From contig OZ025213.1 of assembly GCA_964019055.1 (NCBI GenBank), positions 434,001-498,000 on the forward strand: a stretch of 64,000 bases of DNA, written 5' to 3'. Made by a program: the position numbers and the translations under genes. The notes beneath the pieces are model-generated. The model saw only the letters and a list, made by a program, of their open reading frames with translations. It made no database searches and was not told the origin of the DNA. The first letter of the stretch is position 1; the number at the start of each line of letters is the position of its first letter. Positions 22,331 through 35,817 of this stretch are shown piece after piece. The stretch is from Anthopleura xanthogrammica. Its lineage: Eukaryota > Cnidaria > Anthozoa > Actiniaria > Actiniidae.

Positions 22331-23924
22331 AAAAGAATTTCAATATTAAAACCAAGTTTACTGATGAGTAACTTTACAGAGCCAAATAAGATTTAAAAAT
22401 ATCTTTCCATTCTTTCTCTTTCGAAAGCTGACGTTTTGTTTCGGTCTCTCATAAAGGTGCTTGACACGTGATCTATAGGTCACGTGACTTATTGTCAATT
22501 GTCACTTTACTGGAGAGTCGAGCTCGCATAGACCCCTTGCAGCACTTCGGAATGCAGCTCAATTCGGATGACGAAGTAATTCTCAGGAAATCGAAACTCT
22601 TTTAGGGCGTGCTTAGATGCGATTTCGTAGTTTGATACTGACGTGCTGACAGGAGAAAACAACACCATATATGAGCAATAACAAAATATATATATTACTA
22701 GAGGAATGCACTCCCAATGCACCTTATTACGCTATGTTAGAAAAGGTCTATTGTGCTTCGTAATTTAACAAGATTGATCAATTTGTGATATATAATTTAC
22801 ATTATTTTATAGTTAAAAGAAGACAAATGAGTTGACTATGGAGATGGATGAAACCCAAACTACCCAGTTAGATGCTTCATTCCCTACGCCGTGTCGCCTG
22901 CTACACGCTATCTTCCCGACATCAGTAACAAAATGGCTTCTTTTCACTCCGTCCACATGTCCCAGCTGCCACCCTTTAGAATCCTTTGCAGCTGTTTTAT
23001 TTAAAGGATTATTTTTTGAAATATTTATTGGAGTGATGTAATGTATCCATGTGTGTTTGTATTTCATTTTCCGTAATTAAAAACCAACATGTTTGTTGCG
23101 AGATATACTTATTGAATGTAAAGTGGTAGCGCGTGACTGAAGGTGGACTAAATTGAAAACATGTGTTTATACTATATGTATTCATATGTTACCTACTGCT
23201 ATAAAAAAGGAAAGTTTATTTTATTTATTTCAGTTTCCTTTTTTGATCCATTCACAAGGTACCTTGAAACCTCTTATTTATGTTACTGATTGATTGGTCA
23301 TATTATATACTGTTTGAAATAATATTCCCAGTTTAAATTCAATAGCACAACCTACAAGAATAAGCTGTTGATCAAAGCCCGCTTTTAAGTATTGATATAA
23401 TACCTATAACAATGAATAAGAAGCTTATCTATGGTTTATTATCCATCGTCTTCTTAAAGTATTAGTAAAAGCTTAGACGAGTCAGGTGTTATGGACTCGT
23501 GCACGCCTTAGCTTCTAGCAATGTGGTTTCCTTCCGGCATATCAGTATCAAAGCGGAATATTTGAAACAAACCAGGATAATTTACCAACTTTGAGATAGT
23601 TAACTCTATATATACTAGTTACTTATGCAAAATCGTCCTACCCTAGCATCCTACCAGTAAGTCACTTCAGTATACAGTAGAGTTTTATTTGATGAAGATT
23701 TCGTATGTCAAGGAGAAAGAACTACGTTATAGTTGCCAGCACGGCATGCAATTGATTGATTTTATGAATTATATAAATTACACACCTTGTGTATTCTGTC
23801 ATCACTGATGAAAACTTTTCTATGCCTATTTCATTGTTAACCATCCAAAATAATTGATCGATGTTTGGTTGTATAAATCCTTTAGTTATTAGCAGATGTC
23901 AAATACTTAGTACATATTTGATAA

Positions 23925-23929
23925 TTTTC

Positions 23930-23971
<42 letters not shown>

Positions 23972-24235
23972 TTTATTAATTTATATTGCGCAAATCTCAA
24001 TCCTTGGCGAATTTTCATTTGCGCATTACAATATTTACAATATAAAATCAGTATATAAGATATAATACAATATAAATGTAAAAGATGATTATCTATGAAA
24101 TTTATTATACTACCACCATGCTCACGACCACGCGCCGGCACCATCCCAAATCGCACCGCAGACCCGGCGATTCTCCAAGTCTGCAATGCGACCCGAAGCG
24201 GCGACAGCGCGCGCAGTCATGAACATAGCGGCAGT
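23925..24235 (-). mobile_element. Non-LTR retrotransposon 3' end with (ATT)n tail
   Basis: Read on the minus strand, a GC-rich stretch (about 24120-24230, unlike the surroundings) leads into TTGCGCAATATAAATTAATA and a long ATT tail (23930-23970). This is the usual shape of a 5'-truncated LINE or SINE insertion. No intact reverse-transcriptase frame is present. Confidence 0.5.
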
Positions 24236-25224
24236 ATACACAAAATAAATATATTGTCTAAAAATGTTAAAATGAAAACAAAAATATATAATAAATATAT
24301 AAATAAAATAAAAATAAATCACCCTTACAAAAAGGCTTTATGAATTAAAAATGTCTTGTCAATCACATATACCCATAAAAATCTAGTGAATTGTGCATTT
24401 GTTTGCATGTGCCGATGAGATATTACCCTGGCTATTTTATCATCGCTTCGATATTATGTATTCACACTTTCCAAAGAACGCAACATAGCTTGCGTCTTTC
24501 TGCTAGATATGCGTCTTGGGCGTGAAAGAGTTCACCAGCGTACGTCTTAGAAAGCATACCATTTTGCCCCAGGGTTTCTTCTCCCAGACATACAAGGCTA
24601 TTCATTTTAAGAACCAACGTGACATTTCGAGAAGAAACTTGCGTTTGAATCTGTCATTTGTCTTTTGTAATACTATATTAAAAAATTAATAAAATGAATT
24701 GACAAATATGATATTGTGTTATTCGGAATGACTGAATGACAGCGCACGCTATCCTGATGCAGCACGCTATATCCCCACTTTACGTTACCTGCTGAGCTGG
24801 TTATTTTCAAACATGTTTCCCCTCTTTTTTCATCGTTCTAAGTAGCTTGATGGATACTTATAAACCTATCTAAGATATAATCGGGTATTCGTTAGGAATC
24901 TCGTGACAAAGGGACACGATCTACCGCCCTTGTCTGCTGTCTGCTGTCTAGTGGGTGGTTTATACGGCTTTCCGGATCAGGGTAGGAATTTAGCCGACTT
25001 TTGCCGAGTGAATAGAATGTATAGATATTATACACTTAGCAAGACGAAAAACAGATACAACAAGATCAAGTCTTGCTCTTTTTTCTGATATTCTTAAGTA
25101 TTTAACGGATATATCGTTATCTATGTCAATTCTCTCTTCCGTTTTCTTCCTTTACTTCAGTAGCCCTCAGGGTGACCAGTCCGGCTCAACCTGTAGAGTT
25201 GTTCGTATAGATATTCATCAGTTA

Positions 25225-25890
25225 GCAATCGTCCAAAATATTAATTTGAACATATAGTTACTGTATCTGTTAAGCACAGCATTACAGTACACGTACTAGC
25301 TTCTAAGATCGTTCCATTAGTTCAAAACATTAATTTGAACACATAGTTACTGTATCTGTTAAGCGCAGGATTACAGTACACGTACTAGCTTCTAAGATCG
25401 TTCCATTAGTTCAAAACATTAATTTGAACACATAGTTACTGTATCTGTTAAGCGCAGAATTACAGTACACGTACTGGCTTCTAAGATCGTTCCATTATTT
25501 CAAAACATTAATTTGAACATATAGTTACTGTATCTGTTAAGCACAGCATCCGTTACCGTACCCCGGGGGGGGGGGGGGGGCACTCCGATATGGAAGGGGC
25601 GGGGATGCTAACCGTACCTTTTAGGGGTTAATTTTCGTTATTTGGTACCTTTTAGGGTGTTCAAACGAAAAACTAAATAAAATGCTGTAAAATTAGCATC
25701 ATTTGGTATTATTTAGGGGTGAAAATTGCGATTAATATGGCTACGAGAAAGGGAACTTTGGTACCTTTTACTAGGGGTTATTTTCAAAATTTCTGACGAG
25801 CATCCCCGCCCTTCTACATATGGGAGTCCCCCCCCCCCCCCGAGTATACGTACAGTACACGTACTCTAGTAAGATCGTTCCATTTGTAGC
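25225..25890. repeat. ~89-bp tandem repeat, four copies, last one split by an insertion
   Basis: The unit contains ACATTAATTTGAACACATAG, TTACTGTATCTGTTAAGC and CTTCTAAGATCGTTCCATTA. Copies start near 25231, 25320, 25409 and 25499. The fourth breaks after TAAGCACAGCAT and resumes at TACAGTACACGTACT near 25850, on the far side of the poly-G element. Confidence 0.85.
25552..25848. mobile_element. Poly-G-terminated inverted-repeat element
   Basis: Left end: CCCCGGGG(n)CACTCCGATATGG followed by GGGCGGGGATGCT. Right end: inverted AGCATCCCCGCCC, CATATGGGAGT and CCCC(n)GAG. It interrupts the fourth copy of an 89-bp tandem repeat, which fixes its limits closely. Part of its interior (AATGCTGTAAAATTAGCATC) recurs in diverged form near 35.83 kb. 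Confidence 0.7.
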
Positions 25891-27074
25891 CTAGCCCGGC
25901 TAAAGTCTGTAAGCAAAAGGAACGAGACGTCGCTTAGCGCTTTCTTATGGGTTACCCTGACGTCTAGGGTCGACTTTGCTTTACCTTTACTTGTCTACGT
26001 CGAATTTCAATTGACGTGAAATTGTTTGTATTGGCATCACATGTGAAAAGAGTTTGTTGGTTCTCTCCCTTGATTCAACGTTTTTTCCCCAGGTTCCCCA
26101 GTTTACCGACCCTCCACAAAAATCAACTTTTAAATTCCAATTCAATCATGGAACGAGGGCCACAGGTTTGCTAACCACCTGACTATTAAGTGCTACCCTC
26201 GTAAAACAAGGACGATTTCTGCGCGTTTTTAGGAGTTGGGTATGTTTTATTCCTTCACCATTACCTTTCAGCAACCCATCCTCGCTGCATATGTAACCAT
26301 TCAGTGACACGATTGATATATCAAGTAGTTATGACTTTATTTGATTAATTAATCTTTATTTCTAATTTTCTATAATTTTTCTATAATTTATATGTTTCAA
26401 CTATGTCAGATATCGTCCTATATTATAACCACTCATGACATATTTTTTTTGTTAATATTATTATCATAATAATCTTGTATATATTTGTCCCATTTTATTT
26501 CTTTGTTGTATTTTTCCTTTCTACGAGATTAGTTTACAACTCTTTATGAAGTACGTCCTCACACTTAACACATATTCATGTTAATCCGTGTTTTTTTCTT
26601 AGCAATTCACCGATATTCATGGAACGATTATGTACAAACAATACAAATTTTATGCGACTTAAACGTGCAGTATTCAAGGAATAAATTACGAAACTTCTCA
26701 ATTTGGTACTTAAGTCAGAAATTACGTCTTAACCTGGCCTTAATGATCATCAATTCTTGTTTTGCATGTGCTCATCGTCGTTGGTGATACAAGCAGCTAG
26801 AATCTGACTCGTGAACGGACGACTATCTCAGTAATGTACAGACTGTGAAAGTCAGGGCTTACTGGTATGTTTCACTGCAGCACACCATGCGATCAGCTCA
26901 TGGACGCTTCTGTAGGAATAAAGGAAGATATGGCAATGAATGGGATGTATATCCATCCTATACTTTACTGACAGAAAAATGTCATTCTTTGTTGTCAAAG
27001 AATTTTGAATTGACTTGACTTATTTCGTTTTAAGTTCTCTCTTATTGTCTTACACAAATTTCAACCCCTTTTCT

Positions 27075-27155
27075 ATGCCTGAGGCCCCCTTTCGGGCGGA
27101 GCATCCCCGTATAGTCCATTATAGGGATTCCCCCCCCCCCCCCCCCCCCCAGGGG
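27075..27155. mobile_element. Fragment of poly-G-terminated element
   Basis: GGGCGGAGCATCCCCGTATA, GTCCATTATAGGGATTCC and a C run are the reverse complement of the left end of the element at 39.29 kb. Only one terminus is seen. Confidence 0.6.
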
Positions 27156-27249
27156 CAATAGGGAACTAGTTTCGTCCTTTGACCTCATCAACCCTGCATA
27201 TTATCTGAATTAACTTAGATGTTAGAATATCCCTTAAATACTTATGTCA

Positions 27250-28623
27250 CTAACCTACACAGAATCCACAAGAAACGGGACAAAATCTGGTCATGAAGTT
27301 CCGAACACCAAACGAGCCGGAGTGGCATCCTCCAGCTACATTTGAAAAAGTGAAGCATGTCTTTGGATAAGTGTTTAAACAAGCTAGTGAAAGAATAAAA
27401 AATGAAATACATCAGCCGTCAAAGCCTATTAGAGAATGAGTAGAACACTTGCTGTACTTTGAGTATCCAACTATAGAGGTCTTCCTATCTGATTAACCTC
27501 ATCTTCTGGATATTGAAGTATTATAAGGAATGCTTACGAGGGCAGTCTGATTTGTCGCTTTTAAGTGAGTTTTTTCCATTCCAACAGCAACCATGAATTG
27601 GTTTTCTCTGTAGACATTTTGTTAGAGGTGCGGCTGGTGGTCCTAAAAGCAACGACAAAATACTCAATAAATCTTTGTAACTTAACTTTTTTTTCTTGTA
27701 ATTAGTAATGTGATACTTACTGCACTGGCCACAGCTGAAGGGGCAGTTCTTTTTGTCTCTAAGTCTATTGCAATTCAGTTTCTTATCTTTTTTCTTGTCA
27801 TAGCATTCTTGTACGTATTTATCAGTGCAGAGAGCCACTAGGGAAATAGTGTTATAATTGTTAGTAAATAACATTTGACTTCTTTTGATCAGGTACACAT
27901 GCGCATTGATCATATTTCAAATGTTAAAGTGCGCAGTATACTGAAGTAATAAACTCAAAACTTGTATGTATCCGGACACCCTGTAATCAACATTTAACGG
28001 ACACCTTGCATTAATGCAACAATCTCTATTAAGCGGGCATCTAGCCCGCGTTGTACTATGATGGCGGGAGCCTGTCTTGCGGTCATCTCGTATTAGCGGG
28101 AATCCTTTCGTATTTCAACATTCAATGTTGAATGTGTCTTATCTTTTTAAAACTGTAAAGCATTGTTGGACTTCGGGAATTAACGCTATAAAGATTATAA
28201 ATTATTATTATTATTATCATTATTCAAAAGCTAGAATATTATTATTATTATTATTACTATTATTATTCAATAGCTGGAATATTATTACTATTATTATTAT
28301 TATTATTATTCAATAGCTAGAATATTATTTTATTATCATTCAATAGCTAGAATATTATTACTATTATTATTATTATTATTATTCAATAGCTACAATATTA
28401 TTATTATTATTATTATTATCATTCAATAGCTAGAATATTATTACTATTATTATTATTATTATTATTCAATAGCTAGAATATTATTATTATTATTATCATT
28501 CAATAGCTAGAATATTATTACTATTATTATTATTATTATTATTCAATAGCTAGAATATTATTATTATTATTATTATTCAATAGCTAGAATATTATTATTA
28601 TTATTATTATTCAATAGCTAGAA

Positions 28624-28664
<41 letters not shown>

Positions 28665-28711
28665 TACTATTATATTATTATTATATTATTATTATTATTC
28701 AATAGCTAGAA

Positions 28712-28756
<45 letters not shown>

Positions 28757-30881
28757 CATTCAATAGCTAGAATACTTACAATCACAGCCCTCTCTTCTTG
28801 GTCCAGCAGCTCGTGTTTTCCCATCTTTACAGCAGCCATTTTTAGTATACGCACATCCTGTAGATAGCGCAATGTGATATTTTATTGTTAATCAACAAAT
28901 AACTAAATGAGGTTTGAGTTTTTTGTGTTACTTGTGTTACTTACGGTAAGGCATTATTTGACCAGGTTTAAGAGATGCAAGATGTTCATTGTAGAGCTGA
29001 TCGAAGTCAGTGGAGCGAATTTTCCTCACAAGCTTCTCGTCTTCAGACACGTAAAATCCTGTAAGGTAAGATGTTAAAAGCGTTTAGTTTCACTTATAAT
29101 CTTCTATGTTAGTCATAAATATATATAGTCATAAATATTAGAGTATTGGTATGCCTGTGGTTTTCGCTGACAGTGTGCATTCGCTTCCGCACAAAAATGA
29201 AGTAACTGTAATCCCGTCAAACGTATTACAGAACGCACGATTGAGCACAAAATGAGCACAATTCAGTAATGAGTGGTCATCAATCATCTAATCCGTCTGG
29301 GACTCATTCATTTCATTAGATTCCGTCGTTACTGTAGTAAACGTGTGGTAATCAAATCAAGATCGTTGTCTAAAGGGGGCTGGTCTGACCCAAGGCACAA
29401 AGCCCCCCAGGATTCTGTCATTACTGTAGTTAACGTCTGATAATCAAATAAAGATCAAGGCATGAAGGCCTCCAAACCAAACATACTTCAATCCAATCTG
29501 ATGCATGTAATCCCATCCGCTCTACCTGTACACGAAAACAGTATTGACATCGTGAAATGTTATTGTTTTGTTCATACGATGGCACAAGCTGAAGCATGAA
29601 AACTGTTATGAACCAGGATAAGAATTTCAGATTTTTTTCCCCCAAGGGACTGCCTTGATTGCAGAACCAATTGTCCGACTTAAGATTTTTAAAGGTTTTT
29701 TCTTCTTCTAAGGAATAGGGATGACCTCCTGAGGTCATTGTTTAGTTTAAAAGGGACTGTCAGAACAGTCTTGAATGCGGGACTTGAATGAGTGCGTAAT
29801 CAGTAGAACTTGCGGCCAGTGTAGCTCACATTCCTAAGGAGATGATGTGGTTTGTGAGGTCGCCCCAAAATCAATCAGAGAATGCAAGGCGTGGTAGTAC
29901 GTCTAAGAAACATTAACCTCACTTGAAATCTATCTGCTTGAATTCCCTCATTCTGCTCTTTACACAGACAAAAACTTACCTATTGTATATAAAAAGTCAC
30001 TATGGCAGAGGCCAAGAATGGCTTTTCAGTTCTTACAAACAATAAGATTTATTCCAATCGATACTAGATTTTACTTTACAATATATCCTCTGTGAAGGGG
30101 GATTCGGACGTCAAATATATTACTCTAGCTTTCTTATGGTATCACTCGATAAACGATAGATCGATGACAAGTCTTGGAAAGTCTGTAAAGAGAACGTCAT
30201 TGTCAGATCTACGCACACACTTCTCGTCTAGCGTCACGAATCATGATCACAGGACCAATGATTTTTATTGCGAAAGGGCAACGCCTCCTTCTAGAACTTG
30301 TTCTAAAACCTTACATTTTCCTGACAAAATCTTGCGCGTTACTTGTCTACTTGTCGATCAATATCGGAATTTTTTCGGATGTTTTGAATGTAGTAATCCT
30401 TAAAGTCTGTAGCAGGAACAATATGGGTTTCCGCTGCGGTTAAACAGACTAGCTTTCCGGATTGTATAAGTAAGACCACAACAAGAAAATGATAAGATTA
30501 CAAGTTAACTGTTTCCCGCTATTGCTTCACGCGACGAAGGTGAAGACGTTAACAAAGGAAAATCCATTGAAACTGATCTTGGAGATGAGCGTCAGACCTT
30601 TTTTTTTGAAGTTTAATGATTTGGAATTTTGTTTTAAACGAGTGAATGAGGCTTAGAAATATAAAAATGTATTTTTGATCAGAAAAACGAGATACGTTTC
30701 ATGTTGCACTGATAAAAGAAAAGATGACTCAATGTTAAATCGAAAGAAAGCTAGAAATGTAGATGAAAGCGCAACTCACAAACATTTTGGAAATAAAGAA
30801 TATATTTTGAGTAGAATACTTACCATCAGTTGTTTTCCACGCAAAACAGAATAAAAGAAGCAACAAATAGTAGAGTGCCAT
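27250..30881 (-). CDS. Secreted cysteine-rich protein with two ShKT domains (gene 5)
   Basis: Coding exons (minus strand): 30881-30824, 29058-28945, 28857-28780, 27837-27721, 27642-27538 and 27383-27250. Every intron is phase 1 with GT-AG ends; the total is 606 nt, or 201 aa plus stop. Order: hydrophobic signal peptide (1 to about 18); a Cys-free linker to 58 ending in KPGQI; a motif with GCCKDG, AAGP and EGC (59-84); a six-Cys ShKT domain (about 87-122, ending CPFSCGQC); a GCCWNG motif (about 123-158); a second ShKT domain (160-199, ending CPVSCGFC). ShKT domains occur in cnidarian secreted proteins, including potassium-channel toxins, and in many non-toxin extracellular enzymes and matrix proteins, so function cannot be assigned. 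It is a close structural paralogue of gene 6. A TATA-like AATAAATA lies about 90 nt before the ATG. Confidence 0.88.
28200..28773. repeat. ATT microsatellite with about 13 CAATAGCTAGAATA modules
   Basis: Blocks of TTATTATTA alternate with the 14-mer CAATAGCTAGAATA. The array directly abuts the splice donor of gene 5 exon 3. Read on the minus strand, the module TATTCTAGCTATTG is the sequence just inside the intron (GTAAGTATTCTAGCTATTG). The array therefore seems to have grown out of the 5' end of that intron. Confidence 0.85.
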
Positions 30882-30964
30882 GTTTTCAGGCTTGTTTTTT
30901 CTTCTTCACTTCGAGTTCTTCTGCTGTGGTGCAAGTATATCTGGAGTTAAAAGATCAATTTCCT

Positions 30965-30974
30965 CTATTTATTA
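30965..30974 (-). promoter_or_regulatory. TATA-like element upstream of gene 5
   Basis: The minus strand reads TAATAAATAG about 90 nt before the ATG, after a CGGGTTTTTT stretch. Gene 6 has the same order (GGGTTTTTT, then AATAAATA) about 88 nt before its ATG, so the core promoter may be conserved between the two copies. Confidence 0.4.
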
Positions 30975-32674
30975 GCTGACGGGAACTCGAGGAATGCGAA
31001 AAAAAACCCGATCTGGTTAACGTCCAGTCACTTTTGACACCAACAAATATTCGTTACGCTTCAAGAGATTAGTCAGGCTGAGATCATATTACTACAGTTG
31101 CGCAACGACTGGATTGAATGCCTACCATTCGGCGGTTTTACCCTTATGACTTCAATGAGTTCAATGGAGAAGCGCCAAGACAGATACTATGGCACCCTGG
31201 AGTCAAGTGGCGCTAAACTAACGCACTAGATAAAAAAGAGAAACGTCGGAAAGATCAGGTTGGAGACATGAAATTCCTAACTGGTATTATCTATATAAAT
31301 GTCAGCCATATTTCTGTCATAGTTGTAATTTTTCGTGACTAAGACAGACAAACAATCAAAAGTGTTGAGTTGTAAGAAATAATTAAATCATGGCAAGAAT
31401 TCGGTCACAAACGCGCCACGTTTAGTCCAAACCATCCACCTAAGCCTACTGCATGGTCGATTCGATGGTCATCTGCAAAACTTTACATCCAGACATATAT
31501 CAAAAATAGATGAATATTTATATAAATATTAAAACCGCTATACAAATATTTCAACAAATTCTGAAATATTTTTGGCATGTTATTTAGAAATACTTGGTGC
31601 AAAAGTACAAAAAATATTTTCTCTGTCTCTTGCGGCCTTTATGTTGATTATTGAAAACCCAATTCGTTACCATAGGATCATTTTTACTAGTTTCTTCTAC
31701 TGGTCAAAATACAAATGACAATAGCTGAGGTGGAATAGATGGATTGTGAGAGTCTTTGAGCATAGAATCCTTGGCTAGTTTAATTTTTAGGACAAATCGA
31801 ATCAATGAGCTTGGTCCAAACATCAGTTCCTTCTACTGATCATTATACAAGGGACAATAGTGGATTGTGAGTGCGTTCGAGCATTTATCTGAGACTAATG
31901 TCCAGTGTTTGCGAACCCCTAGCTAGCTGGCGGGGCTGGCAGAATCTGCTTGTTCCAAGTCATTATTGCTGGAAATCGTATGGCTTCATATCCTTCCGTC
32001 TCCCGGTTGCTATAATGCGGTGTTTAATGACCGTGTGTTGAATTAATGTGTTTAATGTGTTTACGCAATACCGAGTAATTGTTTCAACATGTTATTCGAA
32101 ACTTAATGTATCTATTTTGTTAGATTTGAAATAAAAGAACATTCGAGAAATTGAACAACAACTGTTGTTGTCATGTGTTGTAACTACAGCTGGTCAGTAC
32201 AGTTACCTGATTTCATAGGGCGTGCCGTGAACCATTCATCGAACATAAAAACATGTCTTAAAAGTACATTACGACTTGAGCTAGGGTCTGTTCAGCATTT
32301 AATAGCTTAAGGGATTTGTCTTGATATAGCACGTACATCAAATAAAGGATCTGAACTCAGCTCGTTCTCTCAGCTATTACGTATCGAATCATCGTTTTGT
32401 CACTGTTAATTACGTATTGGTTAAAGTTGGCGTGTAATAACAATAATATTGATATCATATTGAGAGATGATGCGTGTTTTCCAAAGTGTTTTCCTCATGG
32501 TTTTTCAATACGTGAGTGAATTTGTTGAGACATTGCTAAGAAGGTCACGCACTGAGCCACACAGCTTACCGTTTTTCCACTTATAAGTTATCTAATAACC
32601 TCGCACCTACATTGTAAAAATAAATCTAATTTTCTAAATCCATCCTTGCAGATGTTTTTCAGTATTTAGTGTTT

Positions 32675-32872
32675 CAGGGGCTGCGGAAGCGGGGGGGGGG
32701 GGGGGGGGGGGGGGGCACTGGCCCCCTCACTTAAAATCAGTGTGGTTTGGATAAATCATAAACTATAAATCATAAATAAAAGGCATTTGTATTTTGTATC
32801 TTGTAAAAAAAATAATTGTAGTGCCCTCCCCCCCCCCCCCCCCCAATGATTTTCAGCTTCCGCCGCCACTGT
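32675..32872. mobile_element. hAT-like MITE with poly-G inner termini
   Basis: The left end CAGGGGCTGCGGAAGC followed by a G run and GCACT is mirrored by the right end AGTGCCCT, a C run and GCTTCCGCCGCCACTG. Ends of CAGNGGC type are usual for hAT elements. TGTTT flanks both sides, shorter than the 8-bp hAT duplication, so the class is uncertain. Confidence 0.6.
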
Positions 32873-33744
32873 GTTTGTACCGTATATCTGCACAAAAAGT
32901 GGGTCGATTTGATGCGAAATAACTGAAAAAAAGTCAATAAAAACTACTGAGTTTGTATATATTTTTCTAGAATTTCGAATCCTCTCAGCAATTACTAGGT
33001 CAAGTAGCTAGTTGTCAGGATCTCAAGGGTTTCTTCAGTAGTAGGTGTCTAGAGCTTAATATCTATACCCTAAAAACGGCCACATGCGGTTGTCAATGGT
33101 GGATGAGAATACATGCACTGAATTGATCTCTTTATTGACAAAGAATGAGTGGAATTAAGTGAAATGATCTCAGTAGCCGTATGAAGTTTATGTTCCTTAC
33201 TGTGGACTTCATTTAAGCGGGCTACTATTTTTTATAACTATTTTGTTTCTTGGAACCCTAAAGCAGCGAACATTACCTTACTTGGTTTTGCTCGTAAGAG
33301 ATTAGTGGATGTTTAATCAAAACGATCAACGAGTAAAGTTCTGGAAGAAAAAAAAAAACGATGACGGCGGTGACAAACACTTCAGTTCACAAAAGGCGAG
33401 AATGTGTGGCTTTCTTTTATCGTTAATTATGAGCAGCTCAAAATTCCTTATCTCTGCCTAGCCTCTAATATTTCAATTCTGATACCGTAATTCTGATACG
33501 GTTCTAAAGTAGAAGCGGTCGAGAGATTTCTTCCATAATAACAATGTCCCGTAGGTGTTAATAGTCGAACTCGGTACTTTCACTAACATTACAAGGGATA
33601 TTGACTCAAAAATTCGATATTAGTATCTCATTGTATTTATTGTTGTTGATGCCGTGTTTATGGCGTAAGCTGCTTGCCCTTGACTTGTCCCTAACTTCCA
33701 TCAGAGACGAACTTTTTGAGGACTTCCGTTATCTATTAGATTCA

Positions 33745-34012
33745 ACCGCGATTAAAAAGCGATTAAATGATGGCTTTGATGACAGAACTCACTTAGGATG
33801 ACTAAACCTTATGACTTATGGTGGTTAATGGAGCTAGAAAGAAAACCTTACAAGGACATCTATCAAAGAATGGTTTTCATTTTTCAATAATTGTTCTCAT
33901 GAAACCTTGCGAATGGGAAGGACTTTTTTGTCATTTTATTTTGATTTTCTTAGTGGGGACAATAATGAACTGAAGTAAACAGATAATTATGAATGACCCG
34001 CAATTTTGGTTG
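33745..34012. repeat. Duplicated segment, copy A
   Basis: AATGATGGCTTTGATGACAG, AACTCACTTAGGATGAC and, further on, AATGAACTGAAGTAAACAGA recur in the same order at 36172-36570 with divergence and indels. It is either an old dispersed repeat or a local duplication. Confidence 0.6.
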
Positions 34013-34439
34013 ACTTAGTGTTGTCTTGTTAATTATAACCGCAAAATTCCTGTCTAGAAAACCATTCCCGTCGATAAATGTACAGGAAATGAAGACAACT
34101 CCGAAGAACTTGACTTAAGATTTAAGTTACACAAGAAAACGTTTTAAGGAAAATTAGTTAATATTTAGATTTTATGCAATTGGGGCGATCCAGCAATTTT
34201 TATCCAGCCATTTAGATTTTATTGCAAACTCGTTGTCAAAAATATGAAGGTTTTACACGCTCACGAGTTCTTCACCTTCTCCTGCAGGGGTCCGAGAATA
34301 AATCTCTGGGGGGTCCTTTAATTTTTAAATTGATTATTTTTTACTGCCGATTCTAAGGCTGAAAATGCTGGAGCGTTTCCTTTATTCATGTTATATTTTC
34401 TATCGTTTGCGTATAATTTGTAACTAATTGTGAGAGACT

Positions 34440-34850
34440 CAACAACAACTATGTTGTTGCGCGCAGGATGGTAGTACGAGCAACATTCGATCTGCAACTT
34501 GCAACTCAACAATGTTGCGCGACAAGTTGCTCGTATTTCCGCACTTTAAAGTGCGGTAATACGAGTAACGAAAACGTGCAACTATATTGTAGAGCGATGT
34601 TGATCGTATTACAAATTTACGTACACAACTTAACACGCTGAAAATAATCGATGCTGCAAGTTGCAAAATTATTTGCAAAATGTAGAAAGTGCTTTTACAT
34701 TTTGCAACAAATTTTGAAACTTGCAACATGAATTTTTTTCTGCGTGTTAATTTGAGTAAGTTTGTTGTAATACCATCAACATCGCTCTGCAACTCAGTGC
34801 AACGCAACATTGTAATGCAAGCTAGAAGTTGCACGATTTTGTTTGGTATG
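34440..34850. mobile_element. GTTGC-rich nested foldback element
   Basis: A long imperfect palindrome centred near 34690. The left GTAGAGCGATGTTGATCG and CACAACTTAACACGC pair with the right GCGTGTTAATTTGAGTAAG and ATCAACATCGCTCTGC. The core TTGCAAAATGTAGAAAG pairs with ACATTTTGCAACAAATT. A second hairpin (CGTATTTCCGCACTTTAAAG and its complement) is at 34524-34568. Confidence 0.7.
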
Positions 34851-35817
34851 GTATAACCATACGTTTAATTTACAATTGGAACAAGTTAGTTCGGTAGCAC
34901 TATCGATAAAAGCCGTGTTCTCGTTTGTCGAGGCGCGATTGAAATGTTTTAGGAAATACAAAATACGAAACTGAATTTAAAATTAAGTGTAAAAGTTAAA
35001 ATTCTTACATACATTCACAAAATGCGTACACCGAGACTATAAAAAAGGAATGACTAAATACCAAATAGAAAAAGTTATATAAAAATACATGAAATAGGAA
35101 ATCTATGTGCAATACTGGAAGAATTTTTAACCGTAATTTTTGACCAGTGCGTCAATGAGATATGCAAAAAGAAAAGGAATTTACAGACGCGCATCGAAAT
35201 CACTGAGAATTAAACTCGCTAAATGATGAGCTGATATACTACACAAATATGTACAATTGTCAGGCACAATACCTTCCAAAATCGTCGAACCAAACGAGTT
35301 TCGCCAGAAGAACTATCAGGAGAACTGTACCGCGTTGAAGTCGTGTGCTAAATCTAACTAGTTTGAAAATCAGCTCCTATTTATATTGAACAGTTATTTT
35401 AGTTGATCTAATTGGTTGTCAATCATATCTACTATTAACTACAGAGTATTTGGTATTAACTAAGAATATTTTGGAGGCGGTGCCATTAAGTAAAAGTCGA
35501 ATATCTTGCTTTACGACAAAAGAATAATAAATCAATGAAGAATAACTCAAAGTACGATTTATAAGAATGTTATTGATGTAAAAAAGGTCAAGTCTTATGC
35601 AAGCAAAGGCCATCAGGTCTAAGTGAAGGGCTCATTTTAACCTTAATATCCCCGGAAAGAATTGTTAATATACGTAGCTAACCTGTCCGAACATAACCCG
35701 AGAGTTGAAGGTCACGTACGAACACCACGAGGTTAACATACAGTCAACAGAAGACTTATCTTTATAATGGTCACGTTTGATTCTTATGGTACAAACACGT
35801 GGATCATCATATACATT

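Larger units (their letters stand above)
21900..27249. other. Gene-poor spacer between gene 4 and gene 5
   Basis: No gene recognised on either strand. It holds a possible SINE fragment, a LINE 3' end, an 89-bp tandem repeat and two poly-G elements, each listed separately. The remainder is AT-rich sequence with only short open frames. Confidence 0.5.

Noticed and set aside
28200..28773. Repeat-spacer pattern with a constant 14-mer
   Set aside because: The 'spacers' are ATT microsatellite runs of varying length, so this is a composite minisatellite.
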